DNA of 64,000 nucleotides from assembly GCA_009823505.1 (NCBI GenBank), contig VZQC01013305.1, positions 676,609 to 740,608 of the forward strand, in the 5' to 3' direction. The translations under genes were made by a program, and so were the position numbers. The stretch's first letter is position 1, and the number at the start of each line of letters is the position of its first letter. Source of the stretch: Rhizomys pruinosus (taxonomy: Eukaryota > Chordata > Mammalia > Rodentia > Spalacidae). Below the pieces are notes generated by a model, which was not told the DNA's origin, made no database searches, and was given only the letters and a program-made list of their open reading frames with translations. Positions 22,996 to 34,375 of the stretch are shown here, one piece after another.

Positions 22996-23537
22996 ATATG
23001 TTGTGTCTTTGTTGCAGGGGCTCCTGAAGCACAGGAGCCAGAAGTTCACTCCAGAAAGGTAGTTTTAGTAGTTTTAGGTAGATTGATCTTGGTTGCGGAG
23101 AAGGTCTAAACTCTAAACCCTTTAGGGGTGGACCGCTTCTTTGCCTTTGCAGCCATTGTGCCCAGTGGGTATGTTCGGTGCCATTGTGTTTTGTGGGGGA
23201 GTGTTTTGAAGCACAGGAGCCCTGAAGTCACTCCAGACAAGTACTGGGGGCATGCGCTAAGTCAAGCATACTCCCCCACCCTGCCCCTGCCAACGGGAAT
23301 TGATGAGAGAGTATCCAGTGGGACTTTTTTGGAGAACCTTCAGAAAAAAGAGAAGAGTGAGTGACTAGACTTCCATACCCAATATAAAACAAAATTGAAA
23401 ACCTGAAACCGGACAAGTCGATACTCATAAACAAGGAGGAAAGAAAAAAAAAAAAAAAAGCATCAGAAGGAGCAAGCAAAACCAGCCGCTAACAATGTGA
23501 AAAGGGATTTGTGATTTGAATCACAAAAGGGAACCCA
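22996..23537 (+). promoter_or_regulatory. L1 copy c 5' region with a second monomer type
   Basis: The block 'gaagcacaggagcc' plus 'cactccaga' occurs at 23026 and again at 23209, about 183 bp apart, with otherwise different sequence from the 22441 monomers. Followed by the shared ORF1 leader ('ttttttggagaaccttcaga', 'aaaattgaaaacctgaaacc'). Confidence 0.65.
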
Positions 23538-24715
23538 AATCCAGGGACAAAGGACAAGGGAACAACATGGGAAAGGCGCAGGATAATTCAGCACAACCTC
23601 TACCAACCTGTAGATAGAGTAACAAATGGGATCCCCCTGGGGATGATCACAAGAACAGATTTAGAGGAATAATGCAGACCTATGCAAAAAATTAAAGAAA
23701 ATAAAAAGAAGATTCAGAGAACTAAAGAGAAGGAAAAAACTCAAAAGGACCTAGAGGGATACATGATAAAACTTCGGAAAGAACTAAAGGAACAGATTGA
23801 CAAACTCCAGAAAGAACGAGAGGAGAGAAAAAAACAAAACTCCAAAAAGAAGTAGAAACACCGAAAAAAGGAAGCCAACCAACAAAGTAAGGAGCACCAA
23901 GAAGAGATTGAGAATCTCAAAAGGAAATGGAAATACTAAAGAAATCGAACAGGATGAAGTGAAAAAGGAAAAGATCACTCATCTAATCGAAAAGAAAGGA
24001 AAGAATCTCAGAATAGAATTAGGAAGCAGAACAAAGAATATCAGATCTGGAAGATAACACAGAGCAACTAAAAAACTTCAAATAAAGAATATGAAAATTT
24101 TAAAAATACAACAAAGTGGAACAACCAGGAATATGGGACACTATGAAAAGTTCAAACCTCTGCTTATAGGAATAAAGGAAGGAGAATAATCACTAGAGAA
24201 TAGTATTGATCAATCTTCAAACAGAAATAAAGATGAAAATTCCTCCCCAAACTAAAATAGACAAATCCATACAATACAAAAGCACATAGGACTCCAAATA
24301 GACAAGATCAGAAAAGAAACTCCTAACACCATACATAGTTTAAAATGCTAGAGCCCAAACAACGACAAAATTCTGAGGCATAAAAAAGAAAAAATGAGGT
24401 CACATACAAAGGGAAACCCATCAAAATTAAAACTGACTTCTCGGCTCAAACATGCTGAAAGCAAGAAGAACATGGAGCTAAAGCATTCCAGTGTTAAAAG
24501 GAACTTGGATGCCAACCCAGAATAATTACCCAGCAAAAAATGTTGATTATAGTTAAGGAGAGAGAAAATCTTCCATGACATAACAAGATGATAGAATACA
24601 TTTTGGAAAACAACTTTTTATAAAATACTTAAACAATTCAAAAGGCAGAAGAGAAGAGCAACATCCTCAAACCCAGGAAAAGAAACTAATAAAAACATAA
24701 ACCAGAGGAGTAGAA
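23538..24715 (+). pseudogene. L1 ORF1 remnant (copy c), indel-rich
   Basis: Collinear with the copy a ORF1: coiled-coil region about 23690-24060 ('agacctagagggatacatga'-type blocks), RNA-binding region about 24100-24480, C-terminal block 'cccagcaaaaaatgttgatt' near 24530. The start codon seen in other copies is lost (aaatcc). Frame changes occur every few dozen bases and are mostly one-base gains or losses. No function possible as it stands. Confidence 0.8.
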
Positions 24716-24739
24716 TCAGAGAAATAAAGTCCGAAATGG

Positions 24740-27700
24740 ATAATAGGGGGAAAGGAAGCAACACACATCGTTCAATAATAACATTAAATAAAATGGGATA
24801 ACTCCCAAATCAAAAAGGCAATAACTGGGAGAAATGGAATTAGGAAACAAATCCATCTATATTCTGTCTACAGAAAAACCCATCTCAATTCCAAGGACAG
24901 TCACCAACTTAAGGTGAAGGGATGGAAAAAGAAATTCCAACAAATGATACCAAATGAAAAAAAAACAAAATAGACTTCAAAGCAAAAGAAAATCAAAAGA
25001 GACAAAAGGGCCATTAAATCTTTATTAAAGAAACAATTGACAATAAGATATCACAATCATGAATAATATGCACCAAACGCTGGTGGCACCAAACTTCATA
25101 AAGACAATTCTTCTCAGGATCTCAAGGCATCAGATTAACCCCAGCACACTATAGTAGGGGACTTCAATCCACGAAGTCCTTAAACAGATCAACAGGGACA
25201 AAGGATAACAGAGAGACATCTGAACTGAATGAACAATACACCAAAATGGACCTGACAGACATCAATCAATTATTTCACCGAAACACCAGAGAATAACATC
25301 TACTCAGCACCCCACGGAACATTCTCCAAAACGACCATATACTGGGACACAAGAAAAAATTCAACAAATAAAAAAGGCTGAAATAATCTCATGCATTCAA
25401 TCAGACCACAGTGCAATAAAACCATATCAACACCAGGATAACCTCTACAAACCTACAAGACACATGGAGACTGAACAACACATACTTGAATAATGAATGG
25501 ATCAAGGAAGAAATAAAAAAGAAAGTAAAATTCCTGGAACTGATGACAATGAATAAAACAAACAAAGACCTACGGAACCCTTTAAAAGCAGTCCTAAGTG
25601 GGATTTTTAGCTCTAAGTGCTACATTAAAAAACAGAAAGAGCACAAGTAATGATCTAACACTGCAGCTTAAAATACTTGAGAGACAACAATAAATGAAAC
25701 CTAAACACAGCAACAAGAAGAAATAACAAAAATCAGAGCAGAGATCAATGAAAGAGAAACAAAGAAAACCATACAAAAAAATCAATGAATTCAAAGTTTG
25801 GTTCTTGAGAGAATAAAAAAGATAACAGACTCCTTAGCCCATTTACCAAAAGAAGAAGGAACAACCCAATCATAGAATTGTGAGGAAGGGGAACATCACA
25901 ACAAACAAAGAAATGAAAAGATTCAGACAATCATACAGGAATACTACAAAAACCTATACTCTACTAAGTGTTGAAAACCTGAAGAAATGGATGAATATCA
26001 GAAATCCTGGGAATCACCAAAGCTCAACCAGAAGAGGTGACAGCCTAAATAGACCATAATACAGGAAGAAATTGAAGATTAATAAGTAGCCTCCCAACCA
26101 AAAAATGCCCAGGCCCGATTGTTTCAGGGCAGAATCTATAAAATATTTCAAAAAAACTTTACCAACATTACTATATTCAGTTGTTTAGAAGGAACAAATG
26201 GAGGGAGTGTCTCCAGATCCTTCTAAGAAGCCAGCACACTCTATTTCCAAAACCAGGTAAAGCTGTACACAACCAAAACGAAAACTATAGACCCATCTCC
26301 CTAATGAACAACGATGCCAAAATTCTAAACAGTACCTGGGCAATGCAATACAGATCACACTCAAGAAGATAATCCATCATGACTAAGTTGGATTCATACC
26401 AGAGATGCAAGGATGGTTCAACATACGAAAATCAATAAATATCATTCAAGCATAAATATAAATGGGACTGAAAGACAAAAACAACCATCATCTCAACTGA
26501 TGCAGAGAAAGCTTTTGACAAAACCCCTTCATGTTTAAAGTCATAAGAAGGGAATTGGGTTGGAAGGATCATTCCTCAATGTTTCAAAGCCATATACAGG
26601 AATCCACAGCCATATCATCCTAAATGGGGAAATACAGAAGCATTCCCCTGTAAGATGTAGGAACTCGCAAGGCGGCCTCCTGTCACCACGCCTTTTCTTT
26701 GTTTTATTATTTATTATTTTCTGTATTTGTATGAATGTACTGTCTGCATGCAAGTCTGTGCACCCGTGGCGTCCAACACTGTGGAGGTCAGAAGAGGTAT
26801 CGGATTCCCCTGGAACTGGAGTTCTCCCTGGAATTGGAGTTTCAGACGGTTCTCGGCCACCAGTGAGAGTGCGGGGATCGAACCCGGTCCTCTGTAAGAC
26901 GGTCAGCGCTCTTAACGGCTAGGCATCTCCTCCAGCCCCAGGCGTCCCCCTGCACCATCACTCCTTTTCAATATAGTGCTGTGAAAACCCATGCTAGGGG
27001 CAATAAGGCAAGAAAAGGAAATTAAAGGAGTTCTAATTGGAAAAGAGGAAGTCAAGCTATCCCTTTTTGCTGATGATATGATTGTCTACCTAAGGGATGC
27101 TCAGAAATCCACCAGAAAACTCCTAGAAACAATTAAGTACTTCACTAAAGTGGCAGGATACAAAATAAATCCAGAAAAATCAGTAGCCTTTCTTTACACC
27201 AACAGCAAGCAACTGAAGAAGGAATACAAGGAGACCTTCCCACACACAATAGCCTAAAAAACAATAAAATACCTAGGAACAAACCTAACCAAAGACACCA
27301 AGGATCTCTACAACAAAAATTTTAAACCCCTGAAGAAGGAAATTGAGGAAGACATCAGAAGATGGACAAACCTCCCATGCTCACGGATTGGGAAAATAAA
27401 AATAGTAAAAATGTCCATTCTAGCCAAACTCATGTACAGATTTAATGCAATCCCAATCTAAATCCCCAAGAGCTTCTTCACAGGCTTGGAAAAAAAAATC
27501 CTCAATTTCATTTGGAAAAACAAAAAACCCCGAATAGCCAAGGCACCCTGAGCGAAAAGAACAATGCAGGGGGGAGCTCTATACCAGACTTCAAACTATA
27601 TTACAGGGCTATAGTCATAAAAACTGCTTGGTACTGGCACAACAACAGAGCATTTGACCAGTGGAATAAAACTGAAGATCCAAACCTGAGCAGATACAAT

Positions 27701-28722
27701 TTCAGCCACCTCATATTTGACAAGGGGGCCAAGAAGACACAATGGAGGAAAGACAGCATCTTCAGTAAGTGGTGTTGGCAAAACTGGATCACCACTTGTA
27801 GAAGAATGAAATTAAACCCCTGCTTCTTGCCCTGTACAAAAGTCCATTCCGGATGGATCAAAGACCTCAACATGAAACCCAAAACTCTGGAGGTGATAGA
27901 AGAAAAACTTGACAGCAGGCTACAAGACATAGGCATAGGAAAAGACTTCCTAAATCATAGCAGCTGCACAAGAAATCAGATCGACAATTGACAAACGGGA
28001 CCTCATTAAACTCAAAAGAAACAATAAAGGAAGTGAAGAGAAAACCCACAGAGTGGGAGGGAAGCCTCACTGCAGATACATCTGACAAAGCATTAATTTC
28101 TAGAGTATACAAACTACTGAAAAAACAAAGAAGAAAGAAAACAAATGAATCACTCAAAAGATGGAGCAGAGAACAGAATAGAGACTTCACAGAGGAGGAA
28201 TTAGAGATGGCTGAGAAACATCTTAAAAACTGTTCAACGTCACTAATAATTAGGGAAATGCAAATTAAGACCACTCTAAGATATCATCTCACTCTGATAA
28301 GACTGGCTAGGATCAAGAAAACAAATGATATCAAGTGCTGGAGAGGTTGTGGGGAAAGGGGAACACTCATCCATTGCTGGTGGGAATGCAAACTTTTATA
28401 GCCACTATGGAAAACAGTGTAGAGAACCCTTGGAAGACTCAAAATGAGCTTGCCATTTGACCCAGTCATACCACTCCTGGGTATACACTCACAAGACTCA
28501 TCTTACTGCAGAAATACATGCACAGCTATATTTATTGCAGCTCTGTTCACAATAGCAAAAAGCTGGAACCAACCCAAATGCCCCTCAACTGATGAGTGGA
28601 TAGAGAAAATGTGGTACATGTACACAATGGAATTCTGTGCAGCGGTAAAGAAAGACAACATCATGAACTTTGCAGGTAAATGGATGGAGATAGTAGATAC
28701 TATATTAAATGAAGTAACATAG
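24740..28722 (+). pseudogene. L1 ORF2 remnant (copy c): endonuclease, reverse transcriptase, Cys/His domain
   Basis: In intact L1, ORF2 protein nicks target DNA and reverse-transcribes L1 and SINE RNA. Endonuclease region is about 24760-25380 ('gtaggggacttcaatccacg', then 'cccacggaacattctccaaa'). The reverse-transcriptase active-site motif FADD is encoded at 27066-27077 in the open frame 26991-27257. The C-terminal Cys/His motif (CX3CX7HX4C) is at 28336-28389 in the frame 27988-28401. The last frame ends at a stop at 28720. A SINE interrupts it at 26696-26939. The part before the SINE is full of frame changes; the part after has much longer open frames. Inactive. Confidence 0.88.
26696..26939 (-). 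mobile_element. B2-type SINE inside L1 ORF2, antisense
   Basis: Reverse complement runs from 'ggggctggaggagatgccta' through B box 'ggttcgatccccgcac' and both 17-bp units to an AATAAA-rich tail. The flanks (aggcggcctcctgtcaccac before, aggcgtccccctgcaccatc after) look like a diverged target-site duplication. Confidence 0.93.
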
Positions 28723-28965
28723 TCCCAGAAAAACAAACGAGAAATGGTATCCCTCATCTGTAGATGCTAATGCCAATAACCCAGTTGTAAATATTTCTTG
28801 TGGATAGGGATGCATATTAAAAGAACAACAACAGAAAGACTGCATCAGAAAACTGACTGAAATAGTAACTCGGGAGGCGTGGGAGGGGCGGGAGAGGGAC
28901 ACTGGTCTATATTCGATTAATGTATATTTAATTGATGTGAGTTCAGCAAGTATCCAATTTTGCCC
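28723..28965 (+). mobile_element. L1 copy c 3'UTR
   Basis: Continues from the ORF2 stop: 'ggtatccctcatctgtagat', 'aacaacaacagaaagactgc', and a G-rich tract 'gggaggcgtgggaggggcgg'. Differs from the G-tract module at 42526 and is shorter than the related 3'UTR at 47960-48325. Confidence 0.7.
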
Positions 28966-30869
28966 AGACTCTGTATACAGGTTACATGGTGTTTTAGGAC
29001 TTAGTTAAAGTAAATATGTGTATATTAAACAACATTGTTTTAAAGGTTTTGATAAGAAAACGGTAAAGCATCTGAGTTAATTGGAAATATAAATTGTTGT
29101 TGTCCACATTTGTTTTATTTAAAATCTGTATAACATTAACTTTGGGATTGGCCTATACAAATGTTCTTTATAATTTTCTGTTGTACACAGTATCATCTTG
29201 TAGCATTCTCTTTTACCTGTAGGATGATTTCACTTAAGGAATTTTGTTTGCTTCCCAAGATAATGACTACAGTCACCCAAAACAGCTTGGGTGAATTTGA
29301 TGAAATTTGTGCCTTGATTCCTGCCTATAGATATGTGTACTGCAACTGCCTTTTTGAGACTCGGGGTCAAAAAATAAAAACCTAAAATAAAATAAAAAGG
29401 GGGGATACAGTTATATATGAAACCTCTTTGTCGAAAACTTTGCAACTTAAATCTTAAAGCTAACTACAAGAAAAGATTTGTATATTCCCACAGGTCAAAA
29501 CGTCACCAACTTAATGGCTGAGAAAGAAAAGATAAAGCTTTGCATTGTGTAGGATGTACCAGGAAGTGCCAGCAGAAAGGTTGGCCAGTCTGAACATTGA
29601 AAGGAAGAAAAGACTCAGATTGCTACAAACATCAAACTCCTCTGTGGATTCTACTTGTAACAACTATTTATAATGAGTCCTAATGAAACTTACCTTTTAG
29701 GTGCCTCAAAGTTTTAATATGAGAGACTTTTTTACCTCCCCTTCATAGAACAAGGAGGAATATGATGATGATGAGGTCATTCCCTAACTGTAAATTGGTC
29801 TTATAAAACCGGTAAAACTACCTTCTTTAATTGACTAATAGATATAGGAACTGTGAAAAGGATTATTCTCTATTCAGAACCAAATATAATACTAAACTCT
29901 CTTTAAGCTGTGCATATAAGCAAAATATATTAATACAGGAGAGGTCTGATATCAGCAATGGATTATTCTATGAAGGAGATGTTGGCCAGGGGTTCCAAGC
30001 CCCTCCCAAATAAAAAGCAATACACTGACATACATAAAAAATATTTTTTTTAAAAAGAAAGAGAATACCATGACACTAGGAAGCTGCTTGGCTTCAGTGA
30101 CCAGTGCTGGCCCTGAACACAAAACAGGGGCTGCCACTCTGGCACTGGCTTCATGTTACCATACACAGTTTGCTTTGCATTACAGCTAGCAATTTCAAAG
30201 TGAGTGTGTTGAGAGATTGAGACACAAATGGAAATTGTATGATAAAGGGGTGTAATGTGGAACTACTGTATTTATAGTGTGTAAAGAGTGAAATCAGATA
30301 TAGAAGTGAGTACATCAGAGAAACTGTTATCAACAGTGTATCCCAATGTGTGGAAGTCTAGTTGTATTGGAGATAGTAAAGGGAAATGGCTGAAAGGAAG
30401 AGCATGCACCTTGAGAATCAGCTGCTAAATTTGAGATGCTAGGGAAAATAATTGTAAATACAAAGCCTAGGTTTAGCATTTGCACTCAGCTTGAATGCAA
30501 GGTCTAGAATGGAATTTTGAATGGAGTTCTAGAACAGTAGCAAAAAGACTGAAAAATCAAGAATAGAGAGAGTACTAAAAAAGTCAAAGTCAACTAGACA
30601 AAATCACAGCCTAGTACTGGGGAAATGAGCAGAGGGCCCAGATTTGGCTGAGAATTATTGACAACTTATCTCTGCTGGGTGAAGGAGACTTGGTCTTCTT
30701 TAAGTGAGTGACACTAGATCAGCTGACTAGACGAAGTAGATGAACTCATAATACTGAGGGAAATCTGAAAACACAAACTTGACTCGATAGGCCTTGACAT
30801 GTATGACAGAATGCATGAAATTAAGTGGGGAAGGCATGGACATGGGTGGATGCAGTTAAGGAAGAATTT
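28966..30869. other. No gene or named repeat
   Basis: AT-rich DNA. The frames at 29161-29385 and 29831-30013 have no recognisable motif. I see nothing to support a gene. Confidence 0.45.
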
Positions 30870-31027
30870 CTTTTTTTTTTTTTTGGTGTTTTCAAGACAG
30901 GGTCTCTCCATAGCCCCAGCTGTCCTGGAACTCACTCTATAGACCAGGCTGGCCTTTAACTCACAAAGATGCACCTGCCTCTGCCTCCCGAGTGCTAGGA
31001 TTAAAGGTGTGCACCACCACGCCCGGT
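30870..31027 (-). mobile_element. B1 SINE, antisense
   Basis: T-run, then 'ttttcaagacagggtctctc', 'gaccaggctggcctttaact', 'cgagtgctaggattaaaggt' and the head 'gtgcaccaccacgcccggtg'. Full length. Confidence 0.95.
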
Positions 31028-31117
31028 GCAAGGAATATTTAATATATAAAAATATAAAAATAATATTTAATATATAAAAAGCACAAAAATAATAAAAGTA
31101 TGTAGCAAAAAATCATG

Positions 31118-31213
31118 GGGTTGAAGAGATGGCTCAGTGGTTAATAGTCCTGAAAACTCTTACAGAGAACATGGGTTTGCTTCTCAGTAGTTAACACAGT
31201 GCAAAACACTCTT
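31118..31213 (+). mobile_element. B2/B3-type SINE 5' part
   Basis: 'ggggttgaagagatggctca', 'gtggttaatagtcctg', 'acagagaacatgggtttgct'. Its 3' half is missing or was displaced by the next B1. Confidence 0.72.
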
Positions 31214-31374
31214 TATTATTATTTTTTTTTTGGTCTTTTGGAAACAGGGTCTCCCTGTAGCTCCAACTGCCCTGGAACTCACTCTGTAGACCAGGCTGGC
31301 CTTGAACTCACAGAGATCCGCCTGCCTCTGTCTCCCAAGTGCTAGGATTAAAGGCATGTGCCACCACTCCTGGC
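31214..31374 (-). mobile_element. B1 SINE, antisense, with target-site duplication
   Basis: T-run, 'ggaaacagggtctccctgta', 'gaccaggctggccttgaact', 'gtgctaggattaaaggcatg'. Perfect 9-bp duplication aacactctt at 31205-31213 and 31375-31383. It interrupts the SINE fragment before it. Confidence 0.95.
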
Positions 31375-31383
31375 AACACTCTT

Positions 31384-34240
31384 AAGGTTAATAATTTTCA
31401 GTATAGGTCATAGGATGATTTAGAGGTCTCAATTCTCCACTTCTACTATATATGTTCTAGGGATTAAATTCAGGTCAGAAATTTAGATAGCAATTGTCTT
31501 TATCTTAGTAGGCCCACTATGTTCTTACAAACAATTTCATGAGGAATATGAATGACTGTACCTCACTTGGTATTTTATAAAGTAGTCCCCAGCAACTTGA
31601 CACACTTAAACATATGACATGGATATGCAGCTCCAAGAAAATTAACACATTCTTTCTTGTTGTGAAATAGATGTACTCTGAAGTTACACAACTTAAATCA
31701 TCTTTTCCCCACCTCCCACATGTCAGTTGTCTAGACCATTATTCATATTATAATGAACAACATTGAATATAACAATATTTATAACCAACTCTCACAGATT
31801 TTATTGATAATGTGAATGTACCAAATGAGTTGGACCTGGACATAGCATGAAAGGGAGCTTGTATGCTGTTTCTGGAATTGATAAAGGACACATTGACATG
31901 ATCCAAATTGTGCAGTCCCAAAAAAGAAATGTATGTGTTGATCTAGTGTCAATCAAGAAAAATGGAAAATATGCCTTACATTGTTTTATGACTTATTAGA
32001 ACTGGAAGTTGACTTTAATAATGTCAGGAAGTACAAACATTCCCATAGGGTTAAATACATGAAACTCCCTAATCAGTACCCTCATCTTGAATGGTGTGGG
32101 TGGGTGGGTAGACCAATTGGCCATCTTCAATGAAAGTAAATCCAGAGCTCAGTAGTCCATATCTAAGACTGGTATATTATCCCTAATGCTCTTTTACAAA
32201 CTGTTTAATATATGTGAAGGAAATGTTAAAGATTATCTAAAGAAACTTACATTTTCCATAGCACAGGTTTAAATTCTATTATCTCTGTTCAAAAGATATA
32301 ATTTTTATAGAAACGAAATGTGGTTTATTTAATTCTGTTCTCGCTGCAGTGAACAAGCAGACTGAGTCATTTTTCAAGCATTACACAGCATGCTGAGACG
32401 ACTGCTCCAAAATACTTATCTATATAGCTTTCCTGATGCTTGTTGCATCAGGCATTCAAATGCTATTTCTGAAAATATAGTCTCTATTCCTGGAACATAA
32501 GTTCTTACAGAAATGAGACCGTAGCTATAGTTTCTTTACTGATCACTAAAATATAAAATATCTAAAGGCACATTAGACAAATATGCTTTATTTTTTAGGT
32601 ACCCCCTGGTTTTAGTGTGAAGACCTTATGTAAATCTTTCTTCTACACCCATCAAACCCATCACATCTATAACGTTGTGCTCATTTTAGTAAAGAAGATG
32701 TGAGGATCCTAAGTTCATCACTCTGGGACTGTGTTTGCTTATCAGCTTTTTATACTGTCTTTGAATGCAACATCCTGCTTTATTTTGAGGTCCCAACATT
32801 AAGATTGTTCCCAGCTTTGAGATTAAATTGAACTGTGTTTCACTGTTGAGCATTCCAGGTCCTTTTCTCCCAAGATCCTGGGAGAATCCCAACAGCTCTC
32901 TCCCCCATAATAAGACTTCTTTGGAATGTCTTTCAAATGACTACAAGAGTGTCCTCTGATAATTGATGGAGATTCTGCACAGACCCCAAACATTATGTGC
33001 TCTAGAAGCCTCCGAATCCTGCTAAGGAGCCTGTTTTGTAGGCTCTCATGTTGACTGCTTACCAAACAAATGGGTTCAGTGGACTGACTTCATACTACTT
33101 CCATCTTTAAATATTGATCTAGCCCTGAATTTTAGCTCTGCTGTTCTGTTCTCTTGTTGACAGTCATGCCCCATTGTGTTAAGAAATATGATTATAACCT
33201 TGGGAATAAACTAATTAAATGCATTAATTTTACTCCTAAAAACGCAGCACATTCTAATCAAATATGTCATTAACAAGTAGTGACAGAACTAATATTTTGT
33301 CTTTCTTAAGATTTCATGCTCTTGAATGAAAAATGCCAGAAATCTCAGATGCTTCATTATCTCTTCTTCAAAATAAAATGACTTTATACCCATTAAAACA
33401 ATAAAATATGTAGAAACATAAAAAAGTATGGTTTTTAGTTTTTTTATATCTAAGAGTTGGATACATTGGCACACTGGCTTGCATACTGCCAAATCTTAGC
33501 AGCACTGAGCACTCCATCCATGACAATTTTCTTTCTGGGCCTTAAAATAAGTTCCAAGCTTCTCATAGCAACTTGCCTCTGAGTGCTTAATTGAGTTACT
33601 TCAAATCTATTTTCTACTAAACACCATTGGTCTTTGGCTTTCTAAAACAGTGTTTTGTTCTTGTCTTAAGATTTCTACCAAAGTCATAGTCTGGTTCTAT
33701 TCTGTATCTCTAAAGACAGTACACAAGTTTTCCACCCCTTTTTTTTCTATTAGTAAATGCTCAGTTTAGTGTGGCATCTTGTATGTCTGATATTTTTTCC
33801 ACCCACTCTGCCATGCCTTCCTCTCATTTATTAATTTTCTACATTCTCAATCCTGGCTTGGAACTCTTCCTTGATATTCCTAAGGCTGTCATAATCATGT
33901 CTTGTCTTCCTCTGTGATTTATTGGTACCATGATGGGTTGATTCTCCCAACCTAAAAATAACGCTCCTGATCTGTGATTTTGTTTCCACCTTGTCAAAAA
34001 TATGTTCTGAGTGTTAGGAATTTGTTCACATGAACCATAGAAAGAACAGGATATCATAAAACACCCTGCACCATAAGTTAGATTTTCTTTCAATGGACTG
34101 GCCCTGGCCATCAGGCTATCAGACATTAGACATCAGCTGCCTCCCAAAAATGGTGCTTCTAAGGAGAGGTGGAGCCATGGATCCAGTAACCTCTCCCAGC
34201 TACCCATCTCACCTAGGGTGAGGGAATAAATTGAGTATGC

Positions 34241-34243
<3 letters not shown>
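31384..34243. other. No gene or named repeat
   Basis: Unique-looking AT-rich DNA. A small perfect hairpin (8-bp arms, cctgatgc/gcatcagg) is at 32432-32452. Open frames are short and unsupported. Confidence 0.45.

Positions 34244-34295
<52 letters not shown>
34244..34295. repeat. (CT)n microsatellite
   Basis: Pure CT repeat. The minus-strand Arg-Glu repeat frame over it is an artefact. Confidence 0.97.
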
Positions 34296-34297
<2 letters not shown>

Positions 34298-34375
34298 TGA
34301 CCAGAGTCATGTTGTGCAGCACACCTTGGCCATGGTCCTGGGAATGTAATGGGGAGCACCAAAGGGACCCTGTAA

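Noticed and set aside
26991..27257. Open frame with the reverse-transcriptase FADD motif as an active enzyme
   Set aside because: It is an 88-codon island within a broken L1 ORF2; flanking frames are disrupted.
32432..32452. 8-bp-arm hairpin
   Set aside because: Too short to distinguish from chance.
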